64,000 nt of DNA from Hydrogenobaculum sp. 3684 (lineage in GTDB: Bacteria; Aquificota; Aquificia; Aquificales; Aquificaceae): positions 62,001 to 126,000 of the forward strand of contig NC_015557.1 of the NCBI RefSeq assembly GCF_000213785.1, in the 5' to 3' direction. Position numbers and translations under genes: made by a program. The notes beneath the pieces were generated by a model. It ran no database searches and was not told the DNA's origin. It was given only the letters and a program-made list of their open reading frames with translations. This document shows, piece after piece, positions 52,326-60,850 of the stretch (position 1 is the first letter of the stretch; each line of letters opens with the position of its first letter).

Positions 52326-52582
52326 TCTATGTCAATTTTCTTTGCTTTTTTCTTGGTCTCTTGCTTTGGTTCTGTTTTTTTCTCGAGCTTTTGGACTTGA
52401 TAATCCACAACAGCCTTTAAAGCTTTCCAGAAAGCCATCTCCGATATTCTCATCTGCCTTATCACCTCTTCCCTTATCTCTTTTGGTGGCAAAAATGCAC
52501 TAAAAAGCATTTTAAGGGCTTGTTCTCTTGCCATTTGGGCTTCGTCTTCAAAGCTTTCTACTTCAAGTTTTTCCTTTTCCAT
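52322..52582 (-). CDS. hypothetical protein, 86 residues, first gene of the pheA cluster
   Basis: A short soluble, very charged protein beginning MEKEKLEVESFEDEAQ, with a central helix (LPPKEIREEVIRQMRISEMAFWKALKAVVDYQ) and a Lys/Glu tail. No family recognised. The ATG at 52582 is preferred to the upstream in-frame start at 52618. It overlaps pheA by ATGA, so it is expressed with pheA, atpZ and trmD. It diverges from secF. Confidence 0.55.
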   Translation of the reverse strand: MEKEKLEVESFEDEAQMAREQALKMLFSAFLPPKEIREEVIRQMRISEMAFWKALKAVVDYQVQKLEKKTEPKQETKKKAKKIDIE

Positions 52583-52647
52583 ACTAAATATTATAAACTT
52601 TATACTTTTAGTTGGCAATATTAATTTATGATATACTAATACAAGTT

Positions 52648-53529
52648 ATGCGGATTAAATATATACATTTTATAAAGTATAGATACTACTCTTATGTGAT
52701 ATCTATAATATTGATATTGCTTTCGGCTTTTAGCTTGTATAGTAGGGGCTTAAATCTTGGTCTTGATTTTACCGGCGGGACAATGATAGAAGTAAGGTTC
52801 CAAACACCTGTAAGCGTAAAGCAAGTAGATGATGCTCTTTATAAGGTAAATATCAAAGATGCGGTTGTTCAGCGTACAAACACTGGCGATATTATTGTGA
52901 AGATAAGGGTAGGTGAGAAGCCAAGCCTTGTAGAAAAAGCGTTAAATAGTATTGGTAGTTATAAGCTTTTACAAAGAGAAGATATTGGTTCTGTGGTAAG
53001 TGGAGAACTAAGAAAAAAGGCTGTATGGGCTATAATTACAGCTTTAGTAGGCATACTGATATATCTATCCTTTAGATATGAGTTTTTGTTTGCTCTTGGT
53101 GGAATATTGGCACTTGCTCACGACGTTTTTATAGTTGTAGGTGCTTATTCTTGGACTTATAAGGAAGTGAGTTTGGACGTTTTGGCTTCAATTCTTGTGG
53201 TGGCTGGTTATTCTATAACAGATACTGTGGTGGTATTTGATAGAATAAGAGAAAATCTCAAATTAAGAAAAGGTATGGACCTGTCTGAGATTATAAACTT
53301 GTCTGTTAACCAAAATATAGTAAGGACTATTATGACGTCTTCTACGGTGTTTTTATCTTCTTTGGGTCTATACCTTTTTGGTGGAAGCGTTTTATCTGAT
53401 ATTTCTTTTGCGTTTTTGATAGGTGTTGTGGTGGGTACTCTTTCTTCTATATTTGTGGCTTCAGCTCTTGTTCTTGATATAAAAATCTTACTTAGAAAGA
53501 TCAAAAAACAAAAACCAAAATCAATATAG
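52648..53529 (+). CDS. secF: protein translocase subunit SecF
   Basis: A 293-residue SecF with six membrane helices. L-G-L-D-F-T-G-G-T (near 38-46) marks the first periplasmic domain and YSITDTVVVFDRIREN the conserved helix 4 region. It works with SecD to pull exported chains using the proton gradient. secD is not adjacent, unlike most bacteria. TATACT lies only about 11 bp before the ATG and no ribosome site is seen, so the message may be leaderless. Confidence 0.93.
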   Translation: MRIKYIHFIKYRYYSYVISIILILLSAFSLYSRGLNLGLDFTGGTMIEVRFQTPVSVKQVDDALYKVNIKDAVVQRTNTGDIIVKIRVGEKPSLVEKALNSIGSYKLLQREDIGSVVSGELRKKAVWAIITALVGILIYLSFRYEFLFALGGILALAHDVFIVVGAYSWTYKEVSLDVLASILVVAGYSITDTVVVFDRIRENLKLRKGMDLSEIINLSVNQNIVRTIMTSSTVFLSSLGLYLFGGSVLSDISFAFLIGVVVGTLSSIFVASALVLDIKILLRKIKKQKPKSI

Positions 53530-53592
53530 TCATTGTCAAATTCTTCTAATTTTATATTTTATTAAAATCTTAAAAACAAAGGAGTGGTTGTT

Positions 53593-53709
53593 ATGGGTAA
53601 AAAATTGAATGCTCATGATAAGTTTATTTTCATCTTAACTCCCACTGTAATCATTATTGTATTTGTTATTTTTCTAATAATATTTAACTATGTATCTAAA
53701 CACGGTTAA
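53593..53709 (+). CDS. 38-residue single-span membrane microprotein
   Basis: ATG at 53593 follows AAAGGAGTGG at ideal distance. The product starts MGKKLNAHDKF and has one membrane helix at about residues 11-33 (FIFILTPTVIIIVFVIF), ending NYVSKHG; basic residues at the N terminus suggest cytoplasmic N-in topology. It resembles small accessory subunits of membrane oxidases (CydX, CcoQ) only in size. It lies 127 bp upstream of sqr and could be a partner of a membrane quinone enzyme. Function is unknown. Confidence 0.65.
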   Translation: MGKKLNAHDKFIFILTPTVIIIVFVIFLIIFNYVSKHG

Positions 53710-53730
53710 ATAGTTTTTAACAATTTTATA

Positions 53731-53766
53731 CTTTCTTTATATATAAGAAAGATTTATTTTCTTATA
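53731..53766 (+). promoter_or_regulatory. overlapping inverted repeats upstream of sqr
   Basis: TATAAGAAA (53742-53750) and TTTCTTATA (53758-53766) are perfect 9-bp arms. CTTTCTT (53731-53737) can instead pair with AAGAAAG (53745-53751), so two mutually exclusive stems share one strand. This can be a terminator for the microprotein, an attenuator, or a double operator. Confidence 0.6.
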
Positions 53767-53802
53767 AGATATATTTATTTACTTATACGTATATAGTTAT
53801 AT

Positions 53803-53808
53803 TATAAT
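53803..53808 (+). promoter_or_regulatory. -10 element of sqr
   Basis: TATAAT at 53803-53808, start near 53815, TTAGGAGG then ATG at 53837. The -35 is not clear in this AT-only stretch. Confidence 0.5.
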
Positions 53809-53836
53809 TAAGTATTATCTAACTTTAGGAGGTATT

Positions 53837-55123
53837 ATGGCAAAAAGAGTGGTTATTATAGGCGGTGGCGTAGGTGGTGTATCTACCGCTTACAATTTAA
53901 GGAAATTAGACGCTAACCTTGATATCAAAGTAGTTTCTGGAAGGCCTTATTTTGGTTTTACTCCAGCCTATCCTCATTTGGCTATAGGATGGCGTAAATT
54001 TGGTGATGTATCAACGCCTCTTCAACCAGCTTTGAAGAAAAAGAACATAGATTTTATAAATGAGGATGCTGATAAGATAGATCCAGATGCCAACAAAGTT
54101 ACGTTAAAAAGTGGCAAAGTCTTAGAATACGATTATCTTGTAATAGCTACCGGTCCAAAACTTGTATATACAGAGGGCCAAGAGGAAAATGGACATTCTG
54201 TATGTACAGTGGATCACGCTTTAGAACTCAACAAAGCTTTGGAAAAGTTTTTTGAAAAACCAGGTCCAGTGGTGGTTGGTGCTAAACCAGGTACTAGCTG
54301 TTTTGGCCCAGGATATGAGTTTGCTTTTATGCTTCATTATGAAGCTAAGAAAAGAGGCTTAAGGCATAAGTTTCCAATCTATTATATAACTTCTGAGCCG
54401 TTTTTGGGTCATCTCGGTTTAGGTGGTGTTGGAACCTCAAGAAGGGTTATGGAAGACTTGATGGCCGAAAGGGATATAAGACCAACGGTAAATGTAAAAG
54501 TAAAAAAAGTTGAAAAAGATCATGTTGTTTATGAAGATTTAAACGGCAAAGAATATCAAGTAGAATCTTCTTTTACTATGCTTATGCCAAGTTTTATGGG
54601 TACAGATGTAGTAGCAAGCGCTGGTGATAAAGTAGCAAATCCGGCCAATAAGATGGTTATAGTGGATAAGTGCTTCAACAATCCAAATTATAGAAACATA
54701 TACGGTGTTGGCGTAGTAGCTGCTATACCTCCAGTAGAACAAACTCCAGTGCCTACCGGTGTTCCAAAAACTGGTCAAATGATAGAGGGTATGGCTTTGG
54801 CCACCGCTTTAAACATAGTATCTGATATAAGAAACAGCTCAGAAAGGTATATGCCTACTTTGGCCGCTATATGTATAGCTGATATGGGTAACGATGCCGC
54901 TGGTTTTATAGCTTATCCGGTTATACCACCAAGAGCTTGGACCTTGCAAAAAAAGAGTAAATGGATGCACTGGGTTAAAACTAGCTTTGAAAAATATTTC
55001 TTATGGAAGGTAAAATTTGGCGATGTAGAGCCATGGTTTGAAAAGATGGGTCTTGAGGCTATGTTTAATCTTCACTTAGTAGAACCATGCGCTGATTGTA
55101 GTGGTGTGCCAGGTAAACAATAA
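53837..55123 (+). CDS. sqr: sulfide:quinone oxidoreductase (type I-like)
   Basis: A 428-residue flavoprotein that oxidises sulfide to polysulfide sulfur and reduces membrane quinone. The FAD loop is G-G-G-V-G-G at 9-14; three redox cysteines lie at C123 (HSVCTVDHA), C155 (GTSCFGPGYE) and C346 (AAICIADMGNDAA), as in the Acidithiobacillus enzyme. An amphipathic C-terminal stretch (KTSFEKYFLWKVKFG) should anchor it to the membrane. The tail adds C418-x2-C421 (PCADCSG), not part of the catalytic set. It is flanked by two single-span microproteins, and a TauE-type exporter is convergent downstream. Confidence 0.95.
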   Translation: MAKRVVIIGGGVGGVSTAYNLRKLDANLDIKVVSGRPYFGFTPAYPHLAIGWRKFGDVSTPLQPALKKKNIDFINEDADKIDPDANKVTLKSGKVLEYDYLVIATGPKLVYTEGQEENGHSVCTVDHALELNKALEKFFEKPGPVVVGAKPGTSCFGPGYEFAFMLHYEAKKRGLRHKFPIYYITSEPFLGHLGLGGVGTSRRVMEDLMAERDIRPTVNVKVKKVEKDHVVYEDLNGKEYQVESSFTMLMPSFMGTDVVASAGDKVANPANKMVIVDKCFNNPNYRNIYGVGVVAAIPPVEQTPVPTGVPKTGQMIEGMALATALNIVSDIRNSSERYMPTLAAICIADMGNDAAGFIAYPVIPPRAWTLQKKSKWMHWVKTSFEKYFLWKVKFGDVEPWFEKMGLEAMFNLHLVEPCADCSGVPGKQ

Positions 55124-55174
55124 TACTTGAAAAAATTTTTTTATATGTTATTATGTTATTAAGGAGGTGAAGTT

Positions 55175-55333
55175 ATGTATTTAGGATTTAAGCTTTCTAT
55201 GTTTTTGGCAATTATATTTTATGGTTGGATTTTTGCCACCCTTTTGTATGGCATAATAAATGCTTCTCGCACAGATGAAGAAGGTGAGATTTTCCAGGGT
55301 TTTAACGACGAACCAAATATTAAGAAACAATAA
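55175..55333 (+). CDS. 52-residue single-span membrane microprotein after sqr
   Basis: ATG at 55175 follows a near-perfect AAGGAGGTGA. MYLGFKLSMFLAIIFYGWIF begins one membrane helix (about residues 5-29) and an acidic cytosolic or periplasmic tail follows (ASRTDEEGEIFQGFNDEP). It lies 51 bp after sqr and just before a terminator, so it is almost certainly co-transcribed with sqr. It may anchor or stabilise SQR; no family recognised. Confidence 0.7.
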   Translation: MYLGFKLSMFLAIIFYGWIFATLLYGIINASRTDEEGEIFQGFNDEPNIKKQ

Positions 55334-55340
55334 TGTAAGA

Positions 55341-55366
55341 AGCGGGTTGTAAGCCCGCTTTTTATT
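55341..55366 (+). terminator. intrinsic terminator after sqr
   Basis: AGCGGG (55341-55346) pairs with CCCGCT (55354-55359), followed by TTTTTATT. It can serve the convergent exporter gene as well. Confidence 0.85.
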
Positions 55367-56123
55367 ATATTAAATATTTTACTCCTATTAAAAATAAAAA
55401 TAAAAGTGTTAGTCTCATAAAGGTTTCATTTGATATTTTCATATGCAGTTTGTTTCCTCCAAAAAGCCCTAAACCAGCAAAAGGTATAAGAGATAGGCCT
55501 ATCTCAAATAGTTTTAAGTTTAAAAGCCCTACACTAAGATAGGTGAAAACCCTAAGGATGTTATCTAAAAGCGCTATCACTTGGAATGTGGCCCTAAAGG
55601 CTCTTTTTTCTATTCTCCTTAGCTGAAGGTAAGCTACCAAAGGAGGACCACCACCACCGTATAAGCTTCCTATAATACCAGCAAGCATACCTAATGGAAA
55701 TGCCCAGAACTTTCTTATAATTGGTAGCTTTTCTGGTTTAAAACTAACAGCGTATATCACATAGGATATGATAAATACTCCTAAAAATCTTGTTATGTTT
55801 TGAGCATCTGTTTTTGCCAAAATAAAAGTACCTATAATAAGCCCTATTATGCTACCTGGAAAAAGCCAGGTTAACTCTTTAAACCTTATATGCGAGAAAT
55901 CGTAAGCTCCTAACAGTATAGATCCAGCTAAGTCTAAAATGAGCACCACCGGTACCACTTCCTTTATAGGAAATGTAAGACTTAGAAGCGATACTGAAAT
56001 AAGCCCAGAACCGAAACCTATTGTGGCTCTTACGTAAAAAGCCAAGGCTACCACAAAAGCCCCGTATACAAAATAAGACCAAAAATGTGGGTTTAATAAA
56101 TTTATCATATCTATTGTATGCAT
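55365..56123 (-). CDS. TauE/SafE family anion (sulfite) exporter
   Basis: A 252-residue membrane protein with about eight helices. The first half carries I-G-F-G-S-G-L-I-S-V-S-L-L and PVVLILDLAGS, the second G-S-L-Y-G-G-G-G-P-P-L-V-A-Y-L, both typical of the TauE/SafE family whose members export sulfite, sulfoacetate or related anions. Convergent placement next to sqr supports a sulfur-anion role, by inference only. It is monocistronic on the minus strand. Confidence 0.88.
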   Translation of the reverse strand: MHTIDMINLLNPHFWSYFVYGAFVVALAFYVRATIGFGSGLISVSLLSLTFPIKEVVPVVLILDLAGSILLGAYDFSHIRFKELTWLFPGSIIGLIIGTFILAKTDAQNITRFLGVFIISYVIYAVSFKPEKLPIIRKFWAFPLGMLAGIIGSLYGGGGPPLVAYLQLRRIEKRAFRATFQVIALLDNILRVFTYLSVGLLNLKLFEIGLSLIPFAGLGLFGGNKLHMKISNETFMRLTLLFLFLIGVKYLI

Positions 56124-56190
56124 AAGAAAATTTTACTATTTAAAAACTTTTTATTCTCTGATAGATATAGTATTTTTGCTTTTAATAAAA

Positions 56191-56793
56191 TCAAAATAAT
56201 AAACTATGCTGTTTTAAAATATTTGTGATTTCGTTTGTGATGGCCTCCACATTTTTTGAGGCGTCTATTGTATAAAAATTGTATTCTTTTGCAAGTTTTA
56301 AATAACCATCCCTTACCTTTTTTAAAAATTCTAAATCTTCAAATACATCTTTTTCTCTTTTAAGCCTTAGAAGAGCTATTTTTGGGTCTATGTCAAGTAG
56401 AAATACAATATTTGGTATATATATGTCGCATACGAAATCGTTTAGGGCTTTTAGAAAGTTTATATCGATACCAAAACCATAACCCTGATAAGCTATCGTT
56501 GAATATATATATCTATCCAAAAGTAGTATACCTTCAAAACCTTTGAAATGCTTTTCTATCATATGTGCTCTTGAGGCTTCTATTAGAAATGTTTGGGTTT
56601 TTGGGTCTAGTTTTTGTAATTTTAATATATCTCTAATTTTCTCTCCCATCTCTGTGGAGCCTGGTTCTCTTAATAATTTTACGTTTTTATCTTTTAAAAG
56701 CTCATAAACTATATTTATTTGTGTGGATTTTCCGCTGCCGTCTATTCCTTCAAAAACTATGATGTAGGGTTTTTGTATAACTTTATTTTCCAT
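56191..56793 (-). CDS. tmk: thymidylate kinase
   Basis: A 200-residue dTMP kinase. The P-loop F-E-G-I-D-G-S-G-K-S-T (about 14-24), the D-R-Y motif in LLDRYIYSTIAYQG, and a LID with RLKREKDVF are in place. It makes dTDP for DNA synthesis. It begins on the last base of dnaB, so replication initiation and precursor supply are co-expressed. Confidence 0.95.
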   Translation of the reverse strand: MENKVIQKPYIIVFEGIDGSGKSTQINIVYELLKDKNVKLLREPGSTEMGEKIRDILKLQKLDPKTQTFLIEASRAHMIEKHFKGFEGILLLDRYIYSTIAYQGYGFGIDINFLKALNDFVCDIYIPNIVFLLDIDPKIALLRLKREKDVFEDLEFLKKVRDGYLKLAKEYNFYTIDASKNVEAITNEITNILKQHSLLF

Positions 56794-58250
56794 TAAAAAT
56801 CTACGTCCAAATCTATATCTGTATCTACTATATCGCTATCTTCTGTTAAACCGTTTTCCTCTTCCTCATATTTTGAATAAAGGGATGCAGCTTTTTCTGA
56901 TAGCTGGTAAAAAGATGCGAAATCGCTAATAAAAGCAAGTCTAACTATGCCAGTGGGTCCTTGTCTTTGCTTTGCTATTATGACCTCTACAATTCCCTTT
57001 TCCTCTGGCAACGGATTTTTTTTGTAATACTCTGGTCTATGTAAGAAAATAATAAGATCCGCATCTTGCTCTATTTGGCCAGACTCTCTTAAATCCGATA
57101 GCTGGGGTCTTTTGTCTGATCTATGCTCTGTTTGGCGTGAAAGCTGAGCTAGGGCTATTACAGGTATTTTTAGCTCTTTTGCCAAGGCTTTTAAATTTCT
57201 AGATACCTCAGCCACTTCTTCTTGTCTATTGCCTTTTGCTCTTATAGACCTTATAAGCTGAAGATAGTCTATTGCTATTATTTTGACGCCTTTTTCTCTA
57301 ACTAGTTTTCTGGCTTTTATGCGAAGATCCGATATTGTAATGGCTGGGGAGTCGTCTATGTAGATTCTTAATTTTGACAGCTCTTCTTTTGTATCGTTTA
57401 AAAGTTTTATCTCTTCGTCTGTTACCATCCCAGTCCTAAGTCTTTGCATATCTATTTTACTTGCTGAAGATAAAAGCCTCATAATAAGCTGCTCTTTGCT
57501 CATCTCCAGAGAAAATATCCCAACAGCTATATCTTTTTTAGCCATGTTGTGCATCATTGAAAGCATAAAGGAAGATTTTCCCATTCCAGGTCTTGCCGCT
57601 ATTATTACAAGATCAGATTCGTGAAAACCTGTGGTAAGCTTGTCTAAATCAATAAAACCAGTAGGCACACCGGTAACAAGCTCTTTTTTGTGGGCAAATT
57701 TTTCTATTATGCTTATAACATCTTCCAATATATCTTTTAGCTCAAAGTATCCAACGTTTACATTGTCAGAGGCTATGTTTATAAGTTCGCTTTGTATGGT
57801 TTCTATAAGGATGCTTGAATCTTGGGTTTGTTTTGTTTCCCTTATTATCTTGATGCCCAAATTTATTATTGCTCTTTGAATAGCTTTTTCTTTTATAATT
57901 TTTATTACACTTTGTAAAATCTCTATATCTGTAACAGCTTCTAAAACGAGCGCTTCTAAAAAGTCTTCCGTTATATCTATTATTTTCTTTTTTTCTATAA
58001 AATCTTTTAACAAAACTCTGTCTATGGTGTTTAGGTTTGCATTTTCAAAATAGTATTCTAATAAAATCTTAAAAAGGGTTTTATGTATCGGCTCAAAGAA
58101 ATCATCCTCTTTTAGTACCTCTGCTACTATTGGTATGTTTTCTATATCGTATAGCATAGCACCAAGTACGGATCTTTCAGCAGCTTCGTCTCTTGGTAAA
58201 TCAATATCAAAGAAGCTATTTTTGTTTAGTAATTCGTCTGTGTTGTTCAT
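56793..58250 (-). CDS. dnaB: replicative DNA helicase DnaB
   Basis: A 485-residue hexameric helicase. The N-terminal dimer domain (PRDEAAERSVLGAMLYD) precedes a RecA-fold core with Walker A A-R-P-G-M-G-K-S-S (near 224-232) and I-I-A-I-D-Y-L-Q-L-I as Walker B; QLSRQTEHRSDKRPQLSDLRESGQIEQDAD is the usual C-terminal signature region. No intein is present. An acidic tail rich in D ends the chain. It is the first gene of dnaB-tmk. Confidence 0.96.
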   Translation of the reverse strand: MNNTDELLNKNSFFDIDLPRDEAAERSVLGAMLYDIENIPIVAEVLKEDDFFEPIHKTLFKILLEYYFENANLNTIDRVLLKDFIEKKKIIDITEDFLEALVLEAVTDIEILQSVIKIIKEKAIQRAIINLGIKIIRETKQTQDSSILIETIQSELINIASDNVNVGYFELKDILEDVISIIEKFAHKKELVTGVPTGFIDLDKLTTGFHESDLVIIAARPGMGKSSFMLSMMHNMAKKDIAVGIFSLEMSKEQLIMRLLSSASKIDMQRLRTGMVTDEEIKLLNDTKEELSKLRIYIDDSPAITISDLRIKARKLVREKGVKIIAIDYLQLIRSIRAKGNRQEEVAEVSRNLKALAKELKIPVIALAQLSRQTEHRSDKRPQLSDLRESGQIEQDADLIIFLHRPEYYKKNPLPEEKGIVEVIIAKQRQGPTGIVRLAFISDFASFYQLSEKAASLYSKYEEEENGLTEDSDIVDTDIDLDVDF

Positions 58251-58277
58251 TTTTATATTTTATTTTTAAAATTATGT

Positions 58278-58889
58278 TTAAGTATTTTCTTTTAATTCAA
58301 GTCCTATCATCTTTTCTTCTAGCAATTTTGTATATTCTTCTAAATCCGCATTTTCTTCTATGTATATTTCCTCTGTAGTCCTTAGCTTTATGCTTGAAAA
58401 AGGCATTGGTATTTGAAATCTGTCCCAGGAGTTGAGGCTTATGTAGTTTGATATGTTTGCGTATATACCGACTATTGGTCTTTTTGTTTTTTGAGCAAGA
58501 TAAACAATGCCTTGTTTTACTTTTTTGGGTGGGCCAGTGGGTCCATCTACAGTTATGGCTATATTATAACCTTGTTCTAAAATTTTTTTTATCTGAATAA
58601 GAGCTTTAGCTCCTCCTTTGTCTTTGTTGTCTTTGTTGCTGGAGCCTCTTACTACTCCAAAACCGAGACCTTGCAGTAAGATAGTGGCTATATCACCGTC
58701 TTTGTTTTGGCTTGCCATGCTGTAAATGTTTTTGTCTATGCCATACATAGCTACAGCTAAAGCCTGAGAGTGCCATAATGCGTATATAACAGCTCTGTCT
58801 TTTGAATCGTCTCTGTCGCAGGTTATTTTTATGGTTTTTCTTAAAAGCCTTATACCGTATGGCAAAAGCTTTATGAGGCTATCTTTCAT
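58278..58889 (-). CDS. lysophospholipid acyltransferase family protein (DUF374)
   Basis: A 203-residue member of the LPLAT/DUF374 family, related to lipid A late acyltransferases. I-Y-A-L-W-H-S-Q-A-L (about 34-43) carries the catalytic-type histidine, GVVRGSSNKDNKDKGGAKALIQ and ITVDGPTGPPKKVKQG are the substrate-binding motifs of this subgroup, though the aspartate of HX4D is not obvious. The enzyme probably acts on lipid A or a lysolipid at the inner membrane. It lies 27 bp upstream of dnaB in the same direction. Confidence 0.82.
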   Translation of the reverse strand: MKDSLIKLLPYGIRLLRKTIKITCDRDDSKDRAVIYALWHSQALAVAMYGIDKNIYSMASQNKDGDIATILLQGLGFGVVRGSSNKDNKDKGGAKALIQIKKILEQGYNIAITVDGPTGPPKKVKQGIVYLAQKTKRPIVGIYANISNYISLNSWDRFQIPMPFSSIKLRTTEEIYIEENADLEEYTKLLEEKMIGLELKENT

Positions 58890-58907
58890 TAAAATTTAAA
58901 TTTGGAA

Positions 58908-58925
58908 AGGGGCTTGAAAGCCCCT
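58908..58925 (-). terminator. terminator of glnB-glnA
   Basis: AGGGGCT (58908-58914) pairs with AGCCCCT (58919-58925) across TGAA, 13 bp after the glnA stop in the direction of transcription, followed by TTTCCAAATTT on the transcript strand. Confidence 0.7.
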
Positions 58926-58937
58926 ATTCTTAGCATA

Positions 58938-60347
58938 TTAGATATCAAAGTATAGTTCAAATTCAAGCGGGTGTGGAGTAAATCTCATCTTGTTTATTTC
59001 CTCTTTCTTTGATTCAATCCACATTTGGATAAACTCTTCTGTAAATACTCCACCTTTTAGTAAAAATTCATAATCTTCTTCTAGAGCTTTTAGAGATTCT
59101 TCTAATGAGCCTGGAAGCTGTGGTATATTTTGAAGTTCTTCTGGTGGCAATGAATATATGTCTTTGTCAAAAGGTTCACCTGGGTTTAGCTTGTTTTCTA
59201 TACCATCAATTGCTGCCATCAATATCGCTGCAAAAGCAAGATATGGGTTTGTGGTAGGGTCTGGGAACCTTATTTCTATACGTTTTGTCTTTGGATTTTG
59301 AGAATACATAGGTATTCTTATGGAAGCAGATCTGTTTCTGGCAGAGTAAGCAAGTCTTACGGGAGCTTCAAAACCTGGTACTAACCTGTGGTAAGAGTTT
59401 ATAGTAGGGTTTGTAATAGCTGCTAAGGCTGGACCATGTTTTAGTATACCGCCTATTGCATATTTACATATTTCTGATATACCTGCATAGTCAGAACCAG
59501 CAAATAGGTTTTGACCGCCCTTCCATATTGAGAAGTGTGTGTGCATACCACTACCGTTGTCGTTTGGTAAGACTTTTGGCATGAATGTAGCAAATTTGCC
59601 ATACTTAGCTGCTACTTGTCTTACTGTATACTTATATTTAAAAAGATTATCCGCTTGTTTTACCAAGGAGTTATACCTTATATCTATTTCGGCTTGACCA
59701 GCTGTAGCCACTTCGTGGTGGTGTAATTCTACTGTGATACCCATGTACTTGCTCATTATGGTTACCATTTCTGCTCTTAAGTCGTGAGTTTTGTCTAGTG
59801 GAGGTGCTGGGAAGTATCCTCTCTTGTTTGGTATTTTATAACCAGATGAAGTAAATTCTCTATTCCACCATCCTTCTTCTGAGTCTACTCTCCAGAAAGA
59901 TGAGTTCCCAGTGTTGCCAAACTCTACAGAATCAAATATGAAAAATTCAGCTTCAGGACCAAAATAAGCTACATCGCCTATGCCTGTTTGTTTGAGATAT
60001 TGTTCTGCTTTTTGAGCTATGTATCTTGTATCTCTTCCATATCTTTCCCTTGTAATGGGGTCGTAGATATCACATATCATCACAATGGTATTTTCCATGA
60101 AAGGATCTATGAAGCATGTTTCTGGATCTGGAAAAGCTAGCATATCTGACTCATTTATAGATTGCCAGCCTCTTATAGAAGAACCGTCAAAGCCTCTTCC
60201 GTTTTCGAACGTATCCATAGATAATTCATAGGCTGGTATGGTAAGGTGCTGCCATTGGCCAAACGGATCTGAAAATCTCAGATCCACATACTCGATGCCT
60301 TCGTTCTTGACTAGGTCCAAGACCTCTTGAGCTTTTGCTTGATTCAT
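58938..60347 (-). CDS. glnA: glutamine synthetase type I
   Basis: A 469-residue GSI. G-R-G-F-D-G-S-S-I-R-G-W, F-G-P-E-A-E-F-F, H-H-E-V-A-T-A-G-Q-A-E, G-S-G-M-H-T-H and N-P-T-I-N-S-Y-H-R-L cover the ammonia, metal and ATP sites. D-I-Y-S-L-P-P-E-E near residue 400 keeps the tyrosine that is adenylylated in beta-type enzymes. TTTTTATTAAGGAGG lies upstream; glnB precedes it by 30 bp, so nitrogen sensor and enzyme share an operon. Confidence 0.97.
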   Translation of the reverse strand: MNQAKAQEVLDLVKNEGIEYVDLRFSDPFGQWQHLTIPAYELSMDTFENGRGFDGSSIRGWQSINESDMLAFPDPETCFIDPFMENTIVMICDIYDPITRERYGRDTRYIAQKAEQYLKQTGIGDVAYFGPEAEFFIFDSVEFGNTGNSSFWRVDSEEGWWNREFTSSGYKIPNKRGYFPAPPLDKTHDLRAEMVTIMSKYMGITVELHHHEVATAGQAEIDIRYNSLVKQADNLFKYKYTVRQVAAKYGKFATFMPKVLPNDNGSGMHTHFSIWKGGQNLFAGSDYAGISEICKYAIGGILKHGPALAAITNPTINSYHRLVPGFEAPVRLAYSARNRSASIRIPMYSQNPKTKRIEIRFPDPTTNPYLAFAAILMAAIDGIENKLNPGEPFDKDIYSLPPEELQNIPQLPGSLEESLKALEEDYEFLLKGGVFTEEFIQMWIESKKEEINKMRFTPHPLEFELYFDI

Positions 60348-60377
60348 ATTAAACCTCCTTAATAAAAATTTAGCTTT

Positions 60378-60725
<348 letters not shown>

Positions 60726-60795
60726 CTATCAAATATAATGCCAATAAACTTTTTCTTGTAAAATAACATTTCTTGAAAAATCACTGGTATTATTT

Positions 60796-60831
60796 GTTAA
60801 CAAAATTGTTAACATGTTAACATATGTCAAC
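60796..60831 (-). promoter_or_regulatory. GTTAAC operator-like cluster upstream of glnB
   Basis: Palindromic GTTAAC occurs at 60796-60801, 60808-60813 and 60816-60821, and GTCAAC at 60826-60831. The first three sit inside longer dyads (TTGTTAACAA, TTGTTAACATGTTAACA). The cluster starts about 80 bp upstream of the glnB ATG and suggests binding of a dimeric regulator to several half-sites. Confidence 0.55.
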
Positions 60832-60850
60832 ATTGTATTTTTATACTTTT

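Noticed and set aside
52235-52503. Ser/Phe/Leu-rich open frames opposite pheA and the 86-residue gene
   Set aside because: They are antisense shadows of AT-rich helical genes, with no ribosome site or homology.
60728-60744. sigma-54-like TGGCAT-N5-TTGA upstream of glnB on the minus strand
   Set aside because: The -12 element is GA instead of GC, and the start would fall on the glnB ATG, leaving the good AGGAGGT ribosome site outside the transcript.
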